Below, piece after piece: positions 15,270 through 23,029 of a stretch of 23,029 bases of DNA. Where the stretch lies: contig UQWU01000027.1 of assembly GCA_900544885.1 (NCBI GenBank), forward strand, positions 1 through 23,029, read 5' to 3'. A model generated the notes under the pieces. That model had not been told where the DNA came from. It searched no databases and saw only the letters and a list, made by a program, of their open reading frames with translations. The stretch's first letter is position 1; each line of letters starts with the position of its first letter. Source of the stretch: an uncultured Phascolarctobacterium sp. Its GTDB lineage: Bacteria > Bacillota > Negativicutes > Acidaminococcales > Acidaminococcaceae. A program made the translations under genes and the position numbers.

Positions 15270-16919
15270 ATGCTGAAAATCGAAAATTTATCTTATCGTT
15301 ATCCCTCTAGACATCGCTTTACCCTAAAACAGATTAATTTACAGCTAGCAGATGGAGAAATGTTGCTTTTAGCAGGCCGTAGTGGTTGTGGCAAAAGTAC
15401 TTTAATCAAGGCAATTAGTGGTCTTTTAGGTGATGAAGGCACTGGCGAATTGCAGGGGAGTATTTATCTGGCTGGTGAGGATGTTACTCATTGGCCTCCT
15501 GAAAAAATAGGCTGCTTAGCAGGTACTGTTTACCAATCTCCTGATGACCAGTTGTTTGCCATGACAGTGGCTGATGAAGTAGGCTTTGCTTTAGAAAATC
15601 AAGGCGTTGATGATGAAGTTTTGCGTCGCCGCGTTAGTGAAACTTTAGCTTTAGTAGGCTTAGCAGGCTTTGAGAAATATAGTATTCATAAATTAAGCGG
15701 CGGTCAGCGTCAACGTCTGGCCTTAGCGTCTATTTTAATAACCAAACCCAAGTTATTGATTTTAGATGAGCCTGTTAGTCAGATGAACCCTCAAGGCGTA
15801 CAGAGCTTTATGGAACTTTTAACACAATTGAACCAACAAGAGGGCATTGCGATTTTAATGATTGAACATCGCGTAAATGAATTGTACCCTTATTTTAAGC
15901 GTTTAGCCATTATGCAGGAAGGACAGCTTATTTATGATGGCAGTCTGGAAAATGCTTGGTATGTGCTGACCCATAAAGAAGATGCTGGCGTGCGTGAACC
16001 ACAGAATGTTAAGCTGTGCCGATTGTTACATTTATCGCAGTTGACGGCGGAAAATGATACTGTAGTTGAGTTAATCAAAGATGAATGTATGTTGCAAAAG
16101 CCGCAGTTAGAAAATAAATATTCTGCATCGCATAAGTTGTTATTAGAAGCCCAAAATTTATCTTATACATATCCGGCGGCACCAAAAGCAACATTACATG
16201 AGCTGAAATTTTCCCTCTATCAAGGAGAAATAACCGCTTTGATGGGTTTTAATGGTGCTGGAAAAAGTACGCTGATGAATTTAATCGGTGGGTTGACAGC
16301 GACTAAAGCAGGCCAACTGTTTTTCCAAGGCAGGCCGATGGATAAATCATTAGCCCAGATTGGTTATTTGCGTCAGGAGCCTGATCTAATGCTGTTGGCG
16401 GATACGGTGCGGGAAGAATTATCTTGGAAAAATAAGCATATTACACCTGCTGAAGTAGAGCGTTTACTGAAAAAGCTTGGCTTAACCCAGTATGCAGAAG
16501 ATTTTCCCCTGGCTTTAAGTAAGGGGCAACGTGTCCGTGTAGTCCTTGGTGCAATGCTTGCACAAAAACCTTCTTTGTTATTACTTGATGAGCCGACGAC
16601 AGGCCAGGATGAAGAAAGTTTGAAAGAAATTAAGAAACTGCTTTTCGATTATCGTAATGGAGGTGGCAGTGTTTTCATCTGCACGCATGACATCGAACTG
16701 GCGTCAGAAACAGCGGATAGAGTAATGTTATTGAACCAAGGAAAAATTTTAGCTGATGGAGCGACGAAGGAGATCCTTAGTAACCGTAGCCTACTGGAGC
16801 AGGCAGGTTTGATTGCTCCGGAGCTGCTTACTGTATGCGATAAATTACAGATTAAGTCATGTATAACGATAGAGGAGGTGGCACGTTATGTCCGTAAAAC
16901 AGCTGTGGGAGGGCAGTGA
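15270..16919 (+). CDS. Double ECF transporter ATPase (EcfA1-EcfA2 fusion)
   Basis: 549 residues with two complete ABC ATPase domains in one chain, as in YkoD-like ECF ATPases. Domain 1: Walker A GRSGCGKST (36-44), Q-loop YQSPDDQLF, signature LSGGQRQR (142-149), Walker B LLILDEPVSQMNP (D166, E167) and H200. Domain 2: Walker A GFNGAGKST (326-334), Q369, a weaker signature LSKGQRVR (416-423), Walker B LLLLDEPTTGQD (D440, E441) and H473. The two halves differ enough to be an old fusion. In domain 1 the D-loop reads SQMNP, not SALD. It would energise EcfT plus the S-component-like protein coded just upstream. GGGGGA at the end of the previous gene is the ribosome binding site. The 3' end overlaps ecfT by 32 bp. 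Confidence 0.93.
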   Translation: MLKIENLSYRYPSRHRFTLKQINLQLADGEMLLLAGRSGCGKSTLIKAISGLLGDEGTGELQGSIYLAGEDVTHWPPEKIGCLAGTVYQSPDDQLFAMTVADEVGFALENQGVDDEVLRRRVSETLALVGLAGFEKYSIHKLSGGQRQRLALASILITKPKLLILDEPVSQMNPQGVQSFMELLTQLNQQEGIAILMIEHRVNELYPYFKRLAIMQEGQLIYDGSLENAWYVLTHKEDAGVREPQNVKLCRLLHLSQLTAENDTVVELIKDECMLQKPQLENKYSASHKLLLEAQNLSYTYPAAPKATLHELKFSLYQGEITALMGFNGAGKSTLMNLIGGLTATKAGQLFFQGRPMDKSLAQIGYLRQEPDLMLLADTVREELSWKNKHITPAEVERLLKKLGLTQYAEDFPLALSKGQRVRVVLGAMLAQKPSLLLLDEPTTGQDEESLKEIKKLLFDYRNGGGSVFICTHDIELASETADRVMLLNQGKILADGATKEILSNRSLLEQAGLIAPELLTVCDKLQIKSCITIEEVARYVRKTAVGGQ

Positions 16920-17760
16920 CGCCAAAGTCTGGGCACGTCAACTTGACGGCCGCACTAAGCTTATCGTTTTATTTTTATTTGCCATTTTAACGATTACGGT
17001 GGATAATCCGCGTACCTTATTTCTACTCTTTACTGCTACTTTAGTACTACATTTAATAGCAGGTACTTCTCTTGCAAAATGGAAGGTATTAGCAGTACTT
17101 TTACTATTAAGTCTGTGGGGTTCGATGTTTAGTCAGGCGTTATTTTTCTCTCAGACGCCGAGAACACCGCTATTTACTTTAATTGCTAGTGATAATGGCT
17201 TTTTGGGTCAGATAACAGGAGGTCTTTATATTTATCGGGAAGGTGTACTTTATGGTGCAGTACAGGGGTTACGTGCTGCTAGTATGTTGACTTTAGGTTT
17301 ATTTGTTTGTTGGACAAGTGATCCTCGCCAGTTATTACAGGCACTTTTAGCTTGGCGCTTATCGCCCCAGTTAGCTTTTATGTTAGTAACTGCTATTCGT
17401 TTTTTACCAGTATTAGCATCGGAAACAAGTGAGGTAATCATTGCTTTGCAATTACGTAGCGATAGTCAGAGCGGGCGTAGTGCTGTGTGGCGTCATCTGC
17501 CATACATCGCGAAACCGCTTTTGGCTAGATGTTTACGCAGGGCACAGACTTTGGCCTTATCCGTAGTCAGCCGCGGATTTTTTACTGCGGTACGTAAGGA
17601 ACACAGCGCATTAGCATTTAAAGAAAAATTATGTTGCTTAACTTTAGGTACATTTACTTTGGCAGTAGTTTTTAGCAAAATTATTTATTTATTAAGTGAG
17701 CAAGGCTTATATTTCGGCGTTTTCCGCCAGCTTTATGATTGGACGAGTTTATATCTATGA
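16888..17760 (+). CDS. ecfT: EcfT, transmembrane coupling subunit of the ECF transporter
   Basis: 290 residues with about five to six hydrophobic helices. The start has LDGRTKL (19-25), matching the D-x-R-x-K-L start of EcfT/CbiQ proteins. RFLPVLASETSEVIIALQ (171-188) is the family's conserved segment before the first coupling motif. Of the two Ala/Ser-Arg-Gly coupling motifs, the second is present as SRG (228-230, within SVVSRGF), while the first is altered (QLRSDSQ, 188-194). A strong AGGAGG (16873-16878) lies 9 nt before the ATG, inside the EcfA gene, so the 32-bp overlap is real and suggests coupled translation. The final TGA overlaps the ATG of the next gene. Confidence 0.88.
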   Translation: MSVKQLWEGSDAKVWARQLDGRTKLIVLFLFAILTITVDNPRTLFLLFTATLVLHLIAGTSLAKWKVLAVLLLLSLWGSMFSQALFFSQTPRTPLFTLIASDNGFLGQITGGLYIYREGVLYGAVQGLRAASMLTLGLFVCWTSDPRQLLQALLAWRLSPQLAFMLVTAIRFLPVLASETSEVIIALQLRSDSQSGRSAVWRHLPYIAKPLLARCLRRAQTLALSVVSRGFFTAVRKEHSALAFKEKLCCLTLGTFTLAVVFSKIIYLLSEQGLYFGVFRQLYDWTSLYL

Positions 17761-19175
17761 AAAATATCAAAGGATTTTTAGCGATTTTCATCTTAATATT
17801 GTCATGGCTGGCAATGTATTGGCTTACAGGTAGCCGTACACCATGGAATTATTTTTCCGCTAACGAACGTCAGGAAGGTGTCAGCGTTTATTTAGGCGAT
17901 ATTCCGACGCAGAATTATGACCGCATGGGTTTTACTAAAGCTGTAGTCGATTATGTGCCGTCCGAAGATGGTTGGATTGTAGGTACAGAACGTGGTGAAT
18001 TGTTCTTGTTTGATAATGCAGGTAATCGCTTATGGAAACGTAATTTAGGTATCGGCAAGCTGATTGCTTTATGTATCAGTAATGACAGTAAGTTGGCTTT
18101 AGTGGGCGAATCAAGTCCTGAAGGTCATCTTTATGCGGTGGATACTCATAGCGGTGACATTGTCTGGCAGTATAAGGCTGCTGATTTTATTGGGAGCGAC
18201 GTTTCGCAGCGTTCTTATCCGGCAGTAGTACATATCGTCGTTGATAAAGAAAATAATGTGTATGCCAATATGTATCGTTTCTTGATGACCAAAACCGGCG
18301 TCCGTGCTTATAAGGGAAGAATGCTAGCCGTATCAGCTCAAGGTGATTTATTGTGGAAGTTTCCGCAAGAAGAAGCTATTGATAGTTGGATTAACTGGTG
18401 TGATGCTAATGACGCAAACGGTCGTGTAGTTATTTCTACTTCTGCCTACGATTTCCGTGCAGATATGCAGTATAAAGATACTATGTATTTTATTGATAAA
18501 AATAATGGCAAGCTGTTAGGCAGTACCTTTATTGAACCTGTTCCACCATTTGATAATACTGTAATGCGCGGCAGTCCTAATTTTAGTACAGATGGTCAAT
18601 ATCTAGCGGCCTCCTGTAGCGATGGACGTGGCTTTTTATTTGATAAAGAAGGCAAGATTCTCTGGGAGCGCACTATTTCCCTGCCGACGCAGGTGGATGG
18701 TGCTTGGCTTAATGCCAGTGGCCGTGATGGTTTTGCTACTCCTTATGGTGTTATTTTTACGACAATCAATACTTTCAATCGTGAAAACTGGCAGCTGCCG
18801 ACTCCGGTAGAACATCCTAGCAATAATAGCTTGTTTGTTTTTAATACTGATGGTACTTTCCGTTATCAATATCGAGCAGAGGGGACTATGGAGATGTTGG
18901 ACTTTGCTGATAATTTAGTAGGCTGTGCAATAGGTCGTAATGTACGTAATCATAATTACAAAGCACATGGAGCATTAATCATTGACTTACGTGATGGCCA
19001 AAAGGAGAACTTCTTTAGTACTGAAGGACCTTTGCAAGCTATTGCTTTAAGCAGCGACGGCAGTAAGGTGGCAGGTGTGGAAGCACCGGCCGTGACACCG
19101 GAGGGTAAAATTATCGGTGCGTACCGTCTGCATATTTGGGATAATAAAAAGCAGCAAGCAGAAAAGGGTAAATAA
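17757..19175 (+). CDS. Membrane-anchored PQQ/WD-like beta-propeller protein
   Basis: 472 residues from ATG 17757, which overlaps the EcfT stop as ATGA; an earlier in-frame TTG (17739) has less support. Residues ~6-24 form an N-terminal signal-anchor helix (FLAIFILILSWLAMYWL). The rest shows repeated propeller blades with a small-D-x-x-G-x-x-x-W or F core: GELFLFDNAGNRLWKRNLG, GHLYAVDTHSGDIVWQYK, GRMLAVSAQGDLLWKFP, YFIDKNNGKLL, GFLFDKEGKILWERT, SLFVFNTDGTFRYQY, IIDLRDGQ. This gives about seven blades, as in quinoprotein-like or BamB-like scaffolds. No cofactor site can be proven. It lies between EcfT and an exporter-fold ABC protein, so it may act as an envelope scaffold or substrate handler for the transporter. 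No lipobox is visible. Confidence 0.75.
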   Translation: MKNIKGFLAIFILILSWLAMYWLTGSRTPWNYFSANERQEGVSVYLGDIPTQNYDRMGFTKAVVDYVPSEDGWIVGTERGELFLFDNAGNRLWKRNLGIGKLIALCISNDSKLALVGESSPEGHLYAVDTHSGDIVWQYKAADFIGSDVSQRSYPAVVHIVVDKENNVYANMYRFLMTKTGVRAYKGRMLAVSAQGDLLWKFPQEEAIDSWINWCDANDANGRVVISTSAYDFRADMQYKDTMYFIDKNNGKLLGSTFIEPVPPFDNTVMRGSPNFSTDGQYLAASCSDGRGFLFDKEGKILWERTISLPTQVDGAWLNASGRDGFATPYGVIFTTINTFNRENWQLPTPVEHPSNNSLFVFNTDGTFRYQYRAEGTMEMLDFADNLVGCAIGRNVRNHNYKAHGALIIDLRDGQKENFFSTEGPLQAIALSSDGSKVAGVEAPAVTPEGKIIGAYRLHIWDNKKQQAEKGK

Positions 19176-19177
19176 TT

Positions 19178-20887
19178 ATGCTTAAAGAATATTTTCATTA
19201 TTACCGACCATATAAATGGATTTTATTAGGAATTTTAGTAGGCTCCTGTTTGGCGGCAGTGCTAGATTTAATTTTTCCGGCACTAGTACGTGAAATGCTT
19301 AACGTAGAAATTCCCCAACAGAATGTGGAGCATTTACTTACATATGCAGGTATACTTTTATTTTTGTATATAATCAACTTTGCCTTATTGTTTGCCATCA
19401 GCTACTATGGGCACATTATGAGCAGTGGTATTGAAAATGATATGCGTCATGATTTATTCGGCCATATTGAAGCTATGTCTTTCCGCTTTTTCGATAATGC
19501 GAGGACCGGTCAGCTGTTAAGTCGGATTACGAGTGATATCGTGGAAATCAGTGAGCTAACCTTCCGTGGTCCTAACGATATTTTAGTGTGCAGCATCAGT
19601 ATGCTTGGTACCATGGGTATGCTTATCTATATGAATCCGTATTTAGGCACTCTGATCAGCTTTTTATTATTTTTGAAAACTATTCATACGATTTTCGTTA
19701 ATCGTAAAATGAAGGCGGCCTTTCGTCGTAGCCGTGTAAAATCAGGTGAAGTTTCCGCCCAGGCAGAGGAGGCTTTGAGTGGTATCCGTTTAGTCAAAGC
19801 CTTTGCTAATGAAGATTTAGAATTACAGCGTTTTATGGCGAAAAGTAATGAGCTGTTAGCTGTACGTAAGGAATCATTTGGCATTTTGTCCTATTTTTCC
19901 GGCTCGGTGAACTTTTTCACCAATGGTACGAATTTAGCAGTACTAGTAGTTGGTGGTATGATGGTTGCATGGCATAAATTAAGCATGGCAGATTTTGTAG
20001 CATTTTTCTTATACATCAACTTATTTATGAAACCTATTTTGCGCTTGATGGTTTTTACGGAAATGTATCAACGCGGTATGGCTGGCTATCAACGCTTTCA
20101 TGAATTGATGGAAACTCCGGCTGAAATCGTCGATACTTCTGACGCTGTAGCACCGCAAAAAATTAGAGGACAAATTACATTTGATAATGTTACTTTTGGT
20201 TATTTAGATAATACACCGGTTTTGAAAAATTTTAGCTTAACAATTGAACCGGGACAGACAGTAGCTTTTGTTGGTGCCACAGGTGCAGGCAAGACTACCT
20301 TGGCTAGTTTGCTTCTACGTTTTTATGAACCGCAGGACGGACATATCCTGTTAGACGGTATCGATATTAATAAATATCAGCAAAGCTACTTACGTCGTCA
20401 TATCGGTTTGTTACAGCAGGATGTTTTTCTCTTTTCGGATTCCGTCAACTTCAATATTGCTTACGGTAAGCAAGAGGCGACGAAGGATGAAATTAAACAA
20501 GCATCTCAGCAGGCGGCAGCTGACGAATTTATCAGCAAATTACCTGACGGATATGCAACGAAGGTGGGGGAGCGTGGCGTAAAACTTTCCGGCGGTCAAA
20601 AACAGCGGATTGCTTTAGCACGTGCTTTTCTCAAAAATCCGCCCGTTATGGTTTTTGACGAAGCAACATCAGCTTTGGATACGAAAACAGAACGCCGGAT
20701 TCAAGTATCCCTTGACAAATTGGCTGCGAACAGAACCACACTAATCATCGCCCATCGTTTATCTACTATTATGAACGCTGATAAAATTGTTGTTTTAGAA
20801 AATGGTTCGATTGCTGAAAGCGGTACACATCAAGAATTATTAGCAAAAAACGGCGTCTATAAAAAATTATACGATTTAAGTTTATAA
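19178..20887 (+). CDS. ABC half-transporter, exporter (MsbA/type IV) fold
   Basis: 569 residues. An N-terminal six-helix exporter membrane domain (about 15-290) carries the coupling-helix features RTGQLLSRITSD (109-120) and EEALSGIRLVKAFANE. The C-terminal ATPase has Walker A GATGAGKTT (366-374), Q-loop LLQQDVFLF (Q414), signature LSGGQKQR (470-477), Walker B VMVFDEATSALD (D494, E495) and H-loop AHRLST (H526). All catalytic residues are intact. It should work as a homodimer, since no second half-transporter is adjacent. Members of this fold usually export lipids, peptides or drugs, but a few import corrinoids or siderophores. It is the last gene of the riboswitch-led unit (2 bp after the propeller gene) and a terminator follows. 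The ribosome binding site is weak (AAGGG). Confidence 0.93.
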   Translation: MLKEYFHYYRPYKWILLGILVGSCLAAVLDLIFPALVREMLNVEIPQQNVEHLLTYAGILLFLYIINFALLFAISYYGHIMSSGIENDMRHDLFGHIEAMSFRFFDNARTGQLLSRITSDIVEISELTFRGPNDILVCSISMLGTMGMLIYMNPYLGTLISFLLFLKTIHTIFVNRKMKAAFRRSRVKSGEVSAQAEEALSGIRLVKAFANEDLELQRFMAKSNELLAVRKESFGILSYFSGSVNFFTNGTNLAVLVVGGMMVAWHKLSMADFVAFFLYINLFMKPILRLMVFTEMYQRGMAGYQRFHELMETPAEIVDTSDAVAPQKIRGQITFDNVTFGYLDNTPVLKNFSLTIEPGQTVAFVGATGAGKTTLASLLLRFYEPQDGHILLDGIDINKYQQSYLRRHIGLLQQDVFLFSDSVNFNIAYGKQEATKDEIKQASQQAAADEFISKLPDGYATKVGERGVKLSGGQKQRIALARAFLKNPPVMVFDEATSALDTKTERRIQVSLDKLAANRTTLIIAHRLSTIMNADKIVVLENGSIAESGTHQELLAKNGVYKKLYDLSL

Positions 20888-20893
20888 GTAGAG

Positions 20894-20924
20894 CAGGAAC
20901 TGCGGAAGCGGTTCCTGTTTTTTT
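20894..20924 (+). terminator. Intrinsic terminator of the ten-gene import unit
   Basis: CAGGAACTGC (20894-20903), GGAA loop, GCGGTTCCTG (20908-20917), then seven T. The stem has 10 pairs with one wobble. It closes the transcript that begins at the riboswitch promoter. Confidence 0.93.
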
Positions 20925-21228
20925 GTAGAAAGATAATAAAAGTTATTATGCGTATTTGTGTTGGCGAAGCAAGTTTAATCATGTAAAAGCTATATTTATT
21001 CATACTGAAATACTAGTTTTTACTAATTAATGTTAACCTGACTTAAAAGTCGATTGAGAAAAAGTGTAAATAAAATAACAATATTAATAAATTGTGAATT
21101 CAAAATGGAGAAAAAGTGAAGAAAGCTTGAATTCTAAATAATCAGAGTGTTAAAATTAATTTATGGGAATGGAATTATTATTTTAACATTATAATTCCAA
21201 TAATATAAGTAATATGGGAGGCGTAGTT
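20925..21228 (+). promoter_or_regulatory. AT-rich upstream region of the second autotransporter, with dyads
   Basis: About 300 bp without a gene. An 11-bp direct repeat GAGAAAAAGTG occurs at 21056-21066 and 21108-21118. GAATTCAA (21096-21103) and TTGAATTC (21127-21134) form a perfect inverted pair. TGGAATTAT (21170-21178) and ATAATTCCA (21191-21199) form a perfect 9-bp inverted pair; TATAAT (21190-21195) inside it could be a -10 box, but no good -35 lies 17 bp upstream. GGGAGG (21216-21221) is the ribosome binding site for the gene at 21229. These sites suggest regulated expression of the surface protein, without proof. Confidence 0.4.
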
Positions 21229-23029
21229 ATGAATAAAAAATTATTAACACAAGCGATTACTTTAGGCTTATTAGTAGCTGCACCATATAATGTATGGGCG
21301 GCAAATAATTATGGAATTAAAGCTGATGAAGTTGCGGTAAATGGCAATGAGTTATTTCCTAATGGTGTAATCAGCGATGTAAAAGAAGGCATTTACGCTA
21401 AAAATAAAGTTGATTTCACTGTGGCAGATATTAAAATCAATGCTCAAGAATATGGTGTACACGTTACAAGTGGCGGTGATCTTAATTTAGGTAAAGATAA
21501 AGTACAAATCAATGTTAATGATCCACGAAATGGTAAAAGTGCATATGCTATACACAATGATTCTAATAGCAGTGTAAAAATTACAGCTAATGATGTACTT
21601 CTTTCTGTTAATTCAGGATATGCTACAGCATTATATAATAAATCTGGTAACAATGGTAGCAATAGTGATATACGCAAAGCAGATGTTGACGTTAATGCTA
21701 AAAACAAAGTAACTATTAATGTAGCTGGTACAGAATCTGCTACTGGCATTCGAAATTTGCAAGAATTATCTAAAGTGGATATTACAGCACCGCAAGTATC
21801 TTTTGATGTTCACGCATTTAATAATACAGCAACTGGCATTAAGTCAAAATTAAAAGGTATTGTTAATATTAATAATGCTGATAAAATAGATATTCAAGTT
21901 AAGGCTGATGGTGCTAATGGCAAACCTGATAAGAAAAAAGGCAAAGCTTATGGCATTTTGACTGATAAAGATGGTGTAGTCAATATCCAAACTAAAGAAT
22001 TTAATCTTCAGGTAGATGGCAATGCTCTTGCTTTAGGTATTGACGCGGATAATTCCGCTAATGTAAATGTGACAGGCGATGCGGTAAATATCGTTGCTAA
22101 AAGTACAGAAGGTGCAACAGGTATTAATGTAGCTAATCAAGGACAGGTAAATGTTAAGGCTCAAGATTTAGCAATACAAGCAGAAGGTAATGACGCTCGT
22201 GGTGTTAATGTTAGTACTAATGGCAATGTTGTTTTAGGTACAGCAGATAGTAATATTGCAATTGATGTTACAGGCAAGAAAAACGCTATAGGTTTAGCAA
22301 CATTTGAACATGGTAAATCTGTTGTGAATGGTAAAAACTTCGTCGTAAATGCCGTAGGCGATGATTCTCTTGGCGTACATGTACAAAATAATGGTACTGG
22401 CGAGAAAAAGGCTCAAGTAGATTTAAATGCGGAAAATACTGTTATTAAAGCCGATAATGCTTTAGGAGCATATAGTGAAGGCAAACTTAATGTTAACGGA
22501 AACATTTACACAGAAGCAAAAAATGCTTTGATAGTAAGAGGATTCTCTGAAGTTAACATTAATACTGAAAATAAGAATAATTTAGTTCAATTAAATGGTA
22601 ATATTAATTTTAATGTAACCAATGATGGTAATTCTGGTTTGCTTGCTGACGCTGATGTAAATATTCAATTGACCAATAAGGATTCTTATCTCAATGGTAA
22701 TATCATCAAAACTCAAGACGGTAATCCGGATGAGCATATTGATATGCATGTTGATGGGATGAAGTTGACTTTATCTAATGGTGGTACTTGGAATAGTGAT
22801 AAAGACAGCTTTGTTAATGATTTAATCCTTGATGGTGGTATTGTTTCAATGAATGGCAGCCAACAAAATATTACTGCTGATAATGTTACTGGTAATAGTG
22901 GCTTAGTGCATACTAATGATTTGAATAATCAATTGCACGTGGATAAAATTGCCGATAATACAGAAATCGTCGTTCAAGGTAACGGTGCCATTGCGGACCA
23001 AATTTTCCAAGACAAAGCGAATGCCGATA
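21229..23029 (+). CDS. Autotransporter / surface adhesin, 5' part (runs off the window)
   Basis: The frame is open from ATG 21229 to the last base, giving 600 codons without a stop. GGGAGG lies 7 nt before the ATG. A signal peptide is clear: MNKKLLTQAITLGLLVAA, cleavage near VWA-AN. The rest is an Asn/Asp/Gly/Val-rich passenger with short repeating strands (VNINNADKIDIQV, VNIQTKEFNLQV, VNVTGDAVNIVA), typical of a pertactin-like beta-helix, with many GI-x-x and ATGI turns. No cysteine was seen in the visible passenger. The beta-barrel should lie beyond the window. The protein is a different type from the autotransporter at the window start, lacking the GGG-V/L/M-A units. Ligand unknown. Likely a type V secreted surface protein. 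Confidence 0.85.
   Translation, partial: MNKKLLTQAITLGLLVAAPYNVWAANNYGIKADEVAVNGNELFPNGVISDVKEGIYAKNKVDFTVADIKINAQEYGVHVTSGGDLNLGKDKVQINVNDPRNGKSAYAIHNDSNSSVKITANDVLLSVNSGYATALYNKSGNNGSNSDIRKADVDVNAKNKVTINVAGTESATGIRNLQELSKVDITAPQVSFDVHAFNNTATGIKSKLKGIVNINNADKIDIQVKADGANGKPDKKKGKAYGILTDKDGVVNIQTKEFNLQVDGNALALGIDADNSANVNVTGDAVNIVAKSTEGATGINVANQGQVNVKAQDLAIQAEGNDARGVNVSTNGNVVLGTADSNIAIDVTGKKNAIGLATFEHGKSVVNGKNFVVNAVGDDSLGVHVQNNGTGEKKAQVDLNAENTVIKADNALGAYSEGKLNVNGNIYTEAKNALIVRGFSEVNINTENKNNLVQLNGNINFNVTNDGNSGLLADADVNIQLTNKDSYLNGNIIKTQDGNPDEHIDMHVDGMKLTLSNGGTWNSDKDSFVNDLILDGGIVSMNGSQQNITADNVTGNSGLVHTNDLNNQLHVDKIADNTEIVVQGNGAIADQIFQDKANAD

Noticed and set aside
17739..17756. TTG at 17739 as start of the propeller gene
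   Set aside because: ATG 17757 forms an ATGA junction with the EcfT stop and starts directly before the hydrophobic anchor, which is the commoner arrangement.

Overview
The window is one strand of co-directional genes from an AT-rich bacterium with an outer membrane but Firmicute-like translation signals (strong GGAGG-type ribosome binding sites). Two autotransporters and two TonB-dependent receptors require an outer membrane. ECF transporter modules with Gram-positive-style leaders, and the overall gene style, point to a diderm Firmicute (class Negativicutes). The genus cannot be fixed from the sequence.

Layout. (1) Positions 1-2665 hold the 3' part of an autotransporter gene, closed by a strong terminator. 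(2) Positions 2666-3195 are non-coding and carry a pair of related palindromic repeats in inverted orientation, a separate hairpin and a candidate promoter. (3) Positions 3196-6735 hold a three-gene group: a ChlI/BchI-type AAA+ chelatase subunit with a four-cysteine insert, a ChlD-type AAA+/VWA partner, and a small secreted protein resembling the surface-adhesin E family. No large CobN/ChlH-type catalytic subunit is present. (4) Positions 6802-7100 form a regulatory leader: a sigma-70 type promoter, a cobalamin riboswitch with a textbook B12 box, and an intrinsic terminator. An antiterminator pairing can be read directly from the bases. (5) Positions 7193-20887 look like one long transcription unit of ten genes. 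They are two BtuB-like TonB-dependent receptors, a BtuF-like substrate-binding lipoprotein, a small secreted helical-repeat protein, a FecE/BtuD-type ATPase, a membrane protein that seems to join an extracytoplasmic beta-rich domain to an ECF S-component-like domain, a double EcfA ATPase, EcfT, a membrane-anchored PQQ/WD-like beta-propeller, and an exporter-fold ABC half-transporter. A terminator follows. (6) From 21229 to the window end is the 5' part of a second, different autotransporter.

How it may work together (inference). The riboswitch ties the ten-gene unit to cobalamin status, so the likely cargo is a corrinoid or a cobalt-bearing compound. The receptors would bring it across the outer membrane and the lipoprotein would bind it in the envelope. 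An ECF-type transporter, rather than a FecCD/BtuC permease, would carry it across the inner membrane. No FecCD permease gene lies in this unit although its ATPase and binding protein do. This mix of type II importer parts, an ECF transporter with a large extracytoplasmic domain, a propeller protein and an exporter-fold ABC protein is the most unusual aspect of the window. The chelatase ATPases just upstream would fit cobalt insertion, or another metal-tetrapyrrole step, if a CobN-like partner exists elsewhere in the genome.
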